Part shown: in pieces, positions 7,503-13,578 of the stretch
Layout of the letters: each line of letters begins with the position of its first letter
How positions within the stretch are numbered: position 1 is the stretch's first letter
From: Pseudomonadota bacterium
Lineage (GTDB): Bacteria > Pseudomonadota > Alphaproteobacteria > Sphingomonadales > Sphingomonadaceae
Length of the DNA stretch: 13,578 bases
NCBI GenBank assembly: GCA_023386135.1
Contig: JAEWKG010000105.1
Span: 1-13,578, forward strand
Reading direction: 5' to 3'
The notes under the pieces: generated by a model
Databases searched by the model: none
Told to the model about the DNA's origin: nothing
The model's input: the letters and a program-made list of their open reading frames with translations, nothing else
Made by a program: the position numbers and the translations under genes

Positions 7503-9866
7503 GTGAACGATCGCACCAGTCCCGCACCCGACGCTCCGCCGGAGATGCCGCTGCTGGCCATTTTGGGCCTGCAGGACCCGGCTGGCGCGGATTGGAGCCG
7601 GCTCCGCGGGTTGCAGTATGCCCAGCTCATCCGCACGGTGAAGCAGCGGATCGCGGTGCATGCGGCATGCGCGATCCTGTCGATGGGGCTCTATGCGGGT
7701 AAGGCGCCGGTCTGGCTGATGGTGGCGTTCGTCGCCGCGCTGCTTGCGGGGCTCGTGTACAACGTCCGCTGCAACCACGGTGTCGCCGTCGGCGACCGGC
7801 CGCGGATCACCCACGACGAAATCCTGCGCAAGGCCTATGCCTCGGCGGGCATCGCGATCGCCTGGTGCATTCCCATCCTCGGCTTTGCCGGCTTCGGCGG
7901 CGATGCCGAGCGCACGGGCGTGGGCCTGCTGGTCGCGGTCGTGCTTATGGGCTCCTCCCTGGCGTTGGGCGCGGCCCCATTGGCGACGATCATCACCGGT
8001 TTCGTGACCGGCACCGCCAGCATCGTGTGCTTCGTGTGGTTCGGACAGTACCCCATGGCGCTCGCCATTGCGCTGCTGATGGCGACCGTCACCAAGGGCG
8101 TGTTCTCGGTCGCGCGGGTGCATCTCACCGCCTGCCTCGCTGAAGCGGGCAACGTCGAGAAGAGCGAGGTCGTCTCGCTGCTGCTACGCGAGTTCGAGGA
8201 GAACCAGGGCGACTGGCTGTGGCAGGTCGACACCAACCGCATGATCCGTGGCGTTTCGCCGCGCTTCGCCTTCGCGCTCGGCCGGCCGGTCGAGGACGTC
8301 GAAGGCAAGCCGTTCCTCGAGCTGATTTCGGGCGAGGGGTGGGAGACCGGACAGTTTCCCGCCTCGCTGCACGATCTCGCCGAGCGCCTGAAGCGGCGGG
8401 AGAGCTTCTCCAACCTGCTGGTCAAGGTTGCGATCGGCCGCGAGCATCGCTGGTGGGAGCTGTCGGGCACACCGATGCTCGACGACAACGGCGCCTACCT
8501 TGGCATCCGCGGGGTGGGCTCGGACGTCACCGAGCAGCGCGAATCGAGCGAGAAGATCGCCTACCTCGCGCGCTACGACACGCTGACCGGGCTGCCCAAT
8601 CGCCTGATGCTGACCGAGGCGCTCGGCGACGCGCTGCGCTACGCCGAGCAGTGGCGCACCCGGTGCGCGTTCCTGATGATCGACCTCGACCGCTTCAAGG
8701 CGGTCAACGATTCGCTCGGCCACCTGGTCGGCGACAAGCTGCTCGCGCAGGTTTCCGCGCGCCTCAAGGCGCTGATGGGCGAGAACGAACTGTGCGGCCG
8801 TTTGGGCGGCGACGAGTTCGCGATCGTGATCCGCGATTCCTCGGAGCGCGGATGCATCGAGCGGGTGGCGAAGAACGTCATCGCCCGGCTGTCGCAGCCG
8901 TACGAGGTCGATCACCATACACTCTACGTCGGCGCTTCGGTGGGCTCGGCGATTGGGCCGCGCGATGGCAAGACGGTCGAGGAGCTGATGCGCAACGCCG
9001 ACCTCGCGCTGTACCGCGCGAAGGACGACGGTGGCAACGAGCACCGCAACTATGAGCCCGCGCTCCACGCCAATGCCGAGGAGCGCCGCCAGCTCGAGTT
9101 CGCGCTGCGCCGCGCGCTCGAGAAGCGCGAGCTCGAGCTCAATTACCAGCCGGTGGTCGATGCCAATTCGGAGAGCGTCGTCAGTTTCGAGGCGCTGGTG
9201 CGGTGGAACAGCGCCGACCACGGTCCGGTCAGCCCGGGCAAGTTCGTGCCCATCGCCGAAGACACCCGCCTGATCGTGCCGATCGGCACGTGGGTGATGG
9301 AGCAGGCCTGCCGCGAGGCGACCCGCTGGCCCGAGCACGTTCGCGTCGCGGTCAACGTCAGTCCGGAGCAACTGTTCGAGCCCGACTTCGCGACCGTGGT
9401 GGTGCGGGCGCTCACCGCCAGCGGGCTCGAGGCACGGCGGCTCGAGCTGGAGGTGACCGAGAGCATCTTCCTGCGCGACGCCAGTATCGCCCGCGCCAGC
9501 CTCGAGCAGGTGATGGCGCTGGGTTGCACCGTCGCGCTCGACGACTTCGGCACCGGCTATTCCTCGCTCGGCTACCTGCGCAAAATCCGCTTCTCGACGA
9601 TCAAGGTCGATCGCAGCTTCGTCACCGGCGCGGGGCAGGGCAGCAAGGAAGCGCTAGCGATCATCCGTGCCGTGGTCGCGATGGCCGACAGCCTCGAGAT
9701 GTCGACCACCGCCGAGGGCGTCGAAACCGCCGAGGAAGCGGAACTCATCCGCAAGCTCGGCGCGACCAAGATCCAGGGGTACTACTTCGGCCGCCCGATG
9801 TGCGCAGAGGATGCGTTGCGGCTGTTCCGCCGCCGCACCGACGTCGCCGAGCGCCTGCGGGCCTAG
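7503..9866 (+). CDS. Membrane PAS-GGDEF-EAL protein (c-di-GMP cyclase/phosphodiesterase)
   Basis: This 787-residue inner-membrane protein makes and/or degrades the second messenger cyclic-di-GMP. The N-terminus has about five or six hydrophobic segments (roughly 50-90, 113-132, 138-180, 184-206), a sensor region I cannot assign to a named MASE domain. A PAS-like domain follows (about 235-345). The GGDEF domain (about 355-510) has an intact GGDEF at 435-439 but lacks the RxxD inhibitory site (GENE at 427-430). The EAL domain (about 530-780) has Glu563 of EAL, Asn618, Glu650, Asp680-Asp681, Lys701, Asp703 and Glu738, all the usual metal-binding and catalytic residues. Both activities are therefore plausible. 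The GTG at 7503 is the first start after an in-frame stop at 7491; its ribosome-binding site is poor, and an ATG at 7545 is an alternative. It converges with purQ. Confidence 0.93.
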   Translation: MNDRTSPAPDAPPEMPLLAILGLQDPAGADWSRLRGLQYAQLIRTVKQRIAVHAACAILSMGLYAGKAPVWLMVAFVAALLAGLVYNVRCNHGVAVGDRPRITHDEILRKAYASAGIAIAWCIPILGFAGFGGDAERTGVGLLVAVVLMGSSLALGAAPLATIITGFVTGTASIVCFVWFGQYPMALAIALLMATVTKGVFSVARVHLTACLAEAGNVEKSEVVSLLLREFEENQGDWLWQVDTNRMIRGVSPRFAFALGRPVEDVEGKPFLELISGEGWETGQFPASLHDLAERLKRRESFSNLLVKVAIGREHRWWELSGTPMLDDNGAYLGIRGVGSDVTEQRESSEKIAYLARYDTLTGLPNRLMLTEALGDALRYAEQWRTRCAFLMIDLDRFKAVNDSLGHLVGDKLLAQVSARLKALMGENELCGRLGGDEFAIVIRDSSERGCIERVAKNVIARLSQPYEVDHHTLYVGASVGSAIGPRDGKTVEELMRNADLALYRAKDDGGNEHRNYEPALHANAEERRQLEFALRRALEKRELELNYQPVVDANSESVVSFEALVRWNSADHGPVSPGKFVPIAEDTRLIVPIGTWVMEQACREATRWPEHVRVAVNVSPEQLFEPDFATVVVRALTASGLEARRLELEVTESIFLRDASIARASLEQVMALGCTVALDDFGTGYSSLGYLRKIRFSTIKVDRSFVTGAGQGSKEALAIIRAVVAMADSLEMSTTAEGVETAEEAELIRKLGATKIQGYYFGRPMCAEDALRLFRRRTDVAERLRA

Positions 9867-9870
9867 GCCC
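9859..9870. other. Palindrome with interlocked convergent stop codons
   Basis: GGGCCTAGGCCC is a perfect 12-bp palindrome. Its central CTAG (9863-9866) supplies the TAG stop of the GGDEF-EAL gene on the plus strand and the TAG stop of purQ on the minus strand, so the two convergent genes overlap by four bases. No space is left for a conventional terminator between them. Confidence 0.9.
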
Positions 9871-10540
9871 CGACCAGCGCTCCCACTGCGCTTTCGAACA
9901 GCGCGCGACCGTCGCTGCCGCCAAGCTCAGGCTCGATCGCCCGCTCCGGGTGCGGCATCATGCCGAGCACGTTGCCATTAGTGTTGAGGATTCCGGCGAT
10001 GCGCCGCTGCGATCCGTTGCATTCGTCGGCATAGCGGAACGCGACCCGGCCTTCGCCTTCGATCCGGTCGAGCGTCGCCTCGTCGGCGAAGTAGTTGCCG
10101 TCGTGGTGCGCCACCGGCAGCGTGATCGTCGCGCCGGCATCGTAGCCGGCGGTGAACAGGGACTGGGTGTTCTCGACCATCAGCGGCGCGGCGCGGCAGG
10201 TGAAGATGAGCTGCGCGTTGCGCATCAGCGCGCCCGGCAGCAGCCCGGCTTCGGTCAGGACCTGGAAGCCGTTGCACACGCCGAGCACCGGCACGCCGCG
10301 CCCCGCGGCCTCGACCACCGCGCGCATCACCGGCGAGCGACTCGCGATGGCGCCGCAGCGCAGGTAGTCGCCGTAGGAAAAGCCGCCGGGCACCGCGATG
10401 AAGTCGAGCCGTTCGGGCAGGTCGGCATCGCCGTGCCACACCCTGAGCGCCTTCTCGCCCGAGACCTTCTCCAGCGCCACCGCCATGTCGCGGTCGCAGT
10501 TGGAACCGGGGAAGGTGATCACCGCGCCGCGGAAGGCCAT
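9863..10540 (-). CDS. purQ: FGAM synthetase glutaminase subunit PurQ
   Basis: PurQ supplies ammonia from glutamine to PurL in step four of de novo purine synthesis (FGAR to FGAM), within the cytoplasmic PurLQS complex. It has 225 residues, normal for a stand-alone class I glutaminase. The triad is visible: Cys89 in GVCNGFQVL, and His197 and Glu199 in PHPERAIEP. FPGSNCDRD at 10-18 and PGGFSYGDYLR at 51-61 are typical PurQ signatures. The ATG at 10540 shares one base with the purS TGA (TGATG), and a GGAG lies 8 nt upstream inside purS. The frame is open further upstream, but that part overlaps purS and is not PurQ-like. purL does not follow here: the next gene is on the other strand. Confidence 0.96.
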   Translation of the reverse strand: MAFRGAVITFPGSNCDRDMAVALEKVSGEKALRVWHGDADLPERLDFIAVPGGFSYGDYLRCGAIASRSPVMRAVVEAAGRGVPVLGVCNGFQVLTEAGLLPGALMRNAQLIFTCRAAPLMVENTQSLFTAGYDAGATITLPVAHHDGNYFADEATLDRIEGEGRVAFRYADECNGSQRRIAGILNTNGNVLGMMPHPERAIEPELGGSDGRALFESAVGALVGA

Positions 10541-10779
10541 CACGCGGTCTCCGACTTCTCGATGCGATAGTTCTCGATCACCATGTTGGCGAGGAGCTTG
10601 CGGCACATCTCGTCGATCGCGGCGTCGCTGGTGCCGTCCGCAACCTCGAGTTCGATCAGCCGCCCGACGCGGACGTCCTCGACCCCCGAAAAGCCGAGCC
10701 CTTCGAGGGCGTGGTGCACCGCGCGGCCCTGCGGGTCGAGCACTCCGGGCTTGAGGCTGACGTGGACGCGGACTTTCAT
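10540..10779 (-). CDS. purS: FGAM synthetase subunit PurS
   Basis: PurS is the small dimeric protein that bridges PurL and PurQ and allows ammonia transfer in FGAM synthesis. The 79 residues match family length and pattern: MKVRVHVSLKPGVLDPQGRA at the start, then a GLGFSGVEDVRVGRLIELEV core and a helical segment ending LLANMVIENYRIE. Its presence implies the small, multi-subunit form of PurL elsewhere in the genome. The ATG at 10779 has GGAAGG about 10 nt upstream. The stop overlaps the purQ start by one base, so the two are translationally coupled. The M16 peptidase gene ends 70 bp upstream in the same direction; a purine promoter could lie in that gap, but I see no clear one. Confidence 0.95.
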   Translation of the reverse strand: MKVRVHVSLKPGVLDPQGRAVHHALEGLGFSGVEDVRVGRLIELEVADGTSDAAIDEMCRKLLANMVIENYRIEKSETA

Positions 10780-10849
10780 GGGCGGGCGGCCTTCCGATGG
10801 GTGGCGGTCGCCGGCAGCCTATGGCGAACCCAGCCCCGCCCGACAAGGG

Positions 10850-13578
10850 TCAGCCGCCGCTTTCCCCCGCGGGGCGCGCCAGCACTTCGACCGCGGCATC
10901 GGGCGCGAGGTAGTGCGCGGCGAGCGCCTGCAGGTCCGACGCGGTCACGTTCTCGATCTGCTGCTTCGCGGCCAGGAACCGGTCGATCCGCTCGGGCTCG
11001 CTCTGCGCGCGCGCGGTGAGGCCGATCCAGCCGCCGTTGGTCTTCAAGGCGTTGTCGTAGTTTTCGAGCAGCGGCCGGCGCGCGCGTTCGAGCGTGTCCG
11101 CATCGACCGGTTCCCGCGCCAGCCGCGCCATCACCGCGCGGATCGCCTCGCGGGTCGCGGCGACGTCGGCGAGGTCGACGCCCGCGGAGACGGTGAAGGT
11201 GCCGTAGCCGCGCCACACATGCGACGGCGCGCTCGAAGCGCCGGGGGAGTAAGCCTTGCCGAGCTTCTCGCGAATCTCGTCGGTGAGCTCGATCCGCACC
11301 ACGCGTTCGAGCAGCTCGAGCTGCTCCACCAGCAGCGGATCGGTATCGTCGGTGGTCGGCCAGGTCAGTTGCAGCAGCGCCTGGTTGGCCTCGCCGGTGT
11401 GCACCACGGTGCGCGGACTTCGATCGGCGGTGAAGGTACGCGTCCGGGCGTTCTCGCGCGGCACGAACGCCGGTTCGCGCGCGGGGAGGGCGCCAAGCGT
11501 CTTGCCGACCAGCGCGATGGCCTGCGTAGGATCGATGTCGCCGACCAGCGCCAGCTCGATCGCGCCGTGCGCGAGCCGCTCGCCGATCGCCTTGCGCAGC
11601 TTGGCGAACGACAGCTTCTGGTATTCAGCAGGCGGCTGGACCGTGAAGCGCGGATCGTTATCGGACAGGATGCCGCCCAGCTCCGAGCCGAGCGCGCCGC
11701 CGGGAGTCGCGTCCTTGCGCTTAAACCAGTTCGAGATTTCGCGCCGGTACTGCACCTCGCCCTGCCTGCGGTAGCCGGGGTCGGTCAGCGCCGCGGCCAG
11801 CAGGTCGAGCTGGAGCTCGAGGTCGCGCGGGGTGGTGATGCCGCTGCTGACGAAGCGGTCGCCGCCGGACGCGAAGTTCACGCTCACCGAATGCCCGGCG
11901 AGGAGCGAGGTCAGCTCGTCCTGCGAATGCTTGCCGAGGCCGCCCGCGGGCAGCTTCGAGGTCATCGCCGTCGCCAGCGGCTTGTCCCTTGTGGCAAGCA
12001 GGTCGCCGCCATCGAGGTCGAGCACGAACCGCACCCGGTCGTCCTCCAGCGCGGTCTGCTTGAGGTTGAGGCGGACGCCGTTGGAGAAGCGGACCTTGCG
12101 GATGCCGGTGCGCAGCTCGACCGTGTCGGCGACCACTTTGCCGGGCGTGCCGAAGCCGGTGTAGGCGAAGTGACCCGCGGTCGCCTGCGCCGGTGCGACG
12201 ACCGGCTCGGCCACCGCCGCGTTCCATGCCGCGCGCAGCGCCTCGGCGCCGCCCTCCGGCGCGACCCGGCCCTGGAAGCGTAGCAGGGGATCGTCGAGCG
12301 GTGCGGCGTCGGCCTTCAGCGCGGCGAGCACCGTGGCCGGGGTGATCGACGGCGCAAACGCCTCGAACCGCGCCAGCGAGCTTTCGGGCGTGGCGGGCAC
12401 AAGATCGTCGGCGAGGAACTGTTCGACCGCGCTCACCAGCGCGGCGTTGCTGCGCGTCGCGGCGGCGCGGGCGGCGTTCTCCTGCCCCTGGCGGATGCGC
12501 GCGACCTGCTCGGCGATCTCGGCGTCGGAGAAGCCGTAGGCGATCGCGCGCCGGTACTCGCGCACCGCGGCGGTCAGCCCATCGCGCCAGCGGCCGTCGA
12601 AGCCGTCGACGATGAGGTTGGTGGTGCGGCCCACCTCGAACACGTCGCCGGTGCCGAAGCCCGCGCCGCGGTAGGGCGCCTCGGCGCTGAGCGCGAGCGC
12701 CTGCAGCCGCCGGTTGACCGCCGCGTAAGCGATGCCTTCGAGCAGCTTCTGCCTGCGCCGGGCGATCGTGTCGGGCTCTTGCGCCCACGGCGAAAGACGC
12801 GTGACGGTGACCCGCTCCGACAACGCGGGGTCGAGGTAGATGTCCGTCTCGCCGTGCCGTGCGAGGTCCACCGGGCCCGCCTCGGGCTTGGCGGGCGCCG
12901 ATGGCCCGGACCAGTCGCCTAAGCGGGCGCGGATCACCGCTTCGACCTGCGCGACATCGATCGCGCCGATCACGATCAGCACCGCGTTCGCCGGCACATA
13001 GGCGCGGCGGTAGAATGCCCGGATGCGCGCAGCGTCCGCCGCCCTCAGCGTCTCGTCGTTGCCGATCGGCAGGCGCTCGGGAAACCTTGCTCCGGGCTCG
13101 ATGAAGGCCCACTCATCCTCGGTTTCTTTCTGCGCGTAGGTGGTGCGGTCGCGCTTTTCCGAGAGCACGACGCCCCGCTCGCGGTCGATGGCCTCGGGCG
13201 ACAGAGTCAGCTCGCTCGCGGTCTCGCGCATCAGCATCAGCGCGGTGTCGACCAGCTTGGGGTCGCTGCGGGGGAGGTCGAGCTTGTAGGTCGTTGCTTC
13301 GAACCCGGTCGAGGCATTGGTGTCGGCGCCGAACGCCAGCCCCTCGCGCTCGAGCAGGCGGATCATCTCGCCTTCGGGCACGTGGGGCGAGCCGTTGAAC
13401 GCCATATGCTCGACGAAGTGCGCCAGCCCGCGCTCGTCGTCGGTCTCCTCCAGCGAGCCCGAGCCGATCCGGAGGCGCACCAGCACCGTCCCCTCGGGCG
13501 TGTGGTTCTCGCGCAGGACGTAGCGCATGCCGTTGGGCAGCGTGCCGAAGGTGAAGCCAGGATCGACCGGCACATCGC
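10850..13578 (-). CDS. M16-family zinc metallopeptidase (5' partial)
   Basis: This is a large pitrilysin-family peptidase. About 908 residues are visible and the frame runs off the window end, so the N-terminus, probably with a signal peptide, is missing. Numbering from the GTG at 13573, the inverted zinc motif HFVEH is at 52-56 and the third zinc ligand Glu132 lies in RERGVVLSE, 76 residues after His56, the family spacing. The visible part covers an active M16 N-terminal domain, its C-terminal partner domain, and a second inactive pair that starts near ELRTGIRKVRFSNGVRLNLK. This two-unit layout resembles PqqL/YmxG-type proteases, usually exported to the periplasm or outer membrane. The GTG at 13573 is unlikely to be the true start because coding sequence continues above it. 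The substrate is unknown. Its end lies 70 bp before purS. Confidence 0.9.
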   Translation of the reverse strand, partial: DVPVDPGFTFGTLPNGMRYVLRENHTPEGTVLVRLRIGSGSLEETDDERGLAHFVEHMAFNGSPHVPEGEMIRLLEREGLAFGADTNASTGFEATTYKLDLPRSDPKLVDTALMLMRETASELTLSPEAIDRERGVVLSEKRDRTTYAQKETEDEWAFIEPGARFPERLPIGNDETLRAADAARIRAFYRRAYVPANAVLIVIGAIDVAQVEAVIRARLGDWSGPSAPAKPEAGPVDLARHGETDIYLDPALSERVTVTRLSPWAQEPDTIARRRQKLLEGIAYAAVNRRLQALALSAEAPYRGAGFGTGDVFEVGRTTNLIVDGFDGRWRDGLTAAVREYRRAIAYGFSDAEIAEQVARIRQGQENAARAAATRSNAALVSAVEQFLADDLVPATPESSLARFEAFAPSITPATVLAALKADAAPLDDPLLRFQGRVAPEGGAEALRAAWNAAVAEPVVAPAQATAGHFAYTGFGTPGKVVADTVELRTGIRKVRFSNGVRLNLKQTALEDDRVRFVLDLDGGDLLATRDKPLATAMTSKLPAGGLGKHSQDELTSLLAGHSVSVNFASGGDRFVSSGITTPRDLELQLDLLAAALTDPGYRRQGEVQYRREISNWFKRKDATPGGALGSELGGILSDNDPRFTVQPPAEYQKLSFAKLRKAIGERLAHGAIELALVGDIDPTQAIALVGKTLGALPAREPAFVPRENARTRTFTADRSPRTVVHTGEANQALLQLTWPTTDDTDPLLVEQLELLERVVRIELTDEIREKLGKAYSPGASSAPSHVWRGYGTFTVSAGVDLADVAATREAIRAVMARLAREPVDADTLERARRPLLENYDNALKTNGGWIGLTARAQSEPERIDRFLAAKQQIENVTASDLQALAAHYLAPDAAVEVLARPAGESGG

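Noticed and set aside
8184..9371. Minus-strand open frame opposite the GGDEF-EAL domains
   Set aside because: The plus-strand frame carries all conserved motifs; this one has none.
10541..10846. Upstream extension of the PurQ frame to 10846
   Set aside because: It covers purS in another frame and is low-complexity Arg/Pro/Gly sequence; PurQ homology begins at the ATG at 10540.
10583..12283. Long plus-strand open frame opposite purS and the M16 gene
   Set aside because: It is an antisense shadow: no domain, skewed composition, and both strands cannot be explained better than by purS and the peptidase.

Overview
The window is a high-GC, densely coding piece of bacterial chromosome. Gene content and protein style (PurS/PurQ split FGAM synthetase, CpaF, Wzy_C-type ligase, ribbon-helix-helix/PIN toxin-antitoxin pair, many GTG starts with 4-base overlaps) suggest an alphaproteobacterium, most likely of the Sphingomonadales. 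That placement is inference, since there is no rRNA or other marker gene. The first 53 bases are not genomic: they match an Illumina Nextera i5 adapter, and bases 54-100 are probably also library sequence, so the window starts at an untrimmed contig end.

Left block, minus strand (91-3982). Read in transcription order it holds an O-antigen ligase/polymerase-family membrane protein, a PAP2_3 (Aur1-like) membrane phosphatase/phosphotransferase, and the Tad/Flp pilus ATPase CpaF. The first two are tightly coupled and look like a cell-envelope glycoconjugate pair. CpaF lies 101 bp further on, probably with its own promoter, and its last residues are adapter-derived. A 147-bp divergent intergenic region (3983-4129) carries a compact array of CGATAT/GATATC palindromes abutting the next gene.

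Middle block, plus strand (4130-9866). A VapBC-type toxin-antitoxin pair overlaps by GTGA. Fifteen bp after it comes glmS, whose ribosome-binding site overlaps the vapC stop. An HAD-family phosphatase then overlaps glmS by GTGA. These four look like one transcription unit that places an essential amino-sugar enzyme behind a presumably autoregulated toxin-antitoxin promoter. After 126 bp comes a membrane-anchored PAS-GGDEF-EAL protein with intact cyclase and phosphodiesterase motifs, for cyclic-di-GMP turnover.

Right block, minus strand (9863-13578). A large M16 zinc peptidase, cut by the window end, is followed by purS and purQ (de novo purine synthesis). purQ converges on the GGDEF-EAL gene, and their stop codons interlock in one palindromic CTAG.

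I see no tRNA, rRNA, CRISPR array, insertion sequence or prophage. The most unusual things are the adapter at the contig start, the palindrome array plus apparently leaderless antitoxin start, the toxin-antitoxin/glmS coupling, and a PAP2 gene whose best ribosome-binding site points at an ATC codon where one base change would give a classic ATGA junction. I did not find clear evidence of a wholly new multi-gene system.
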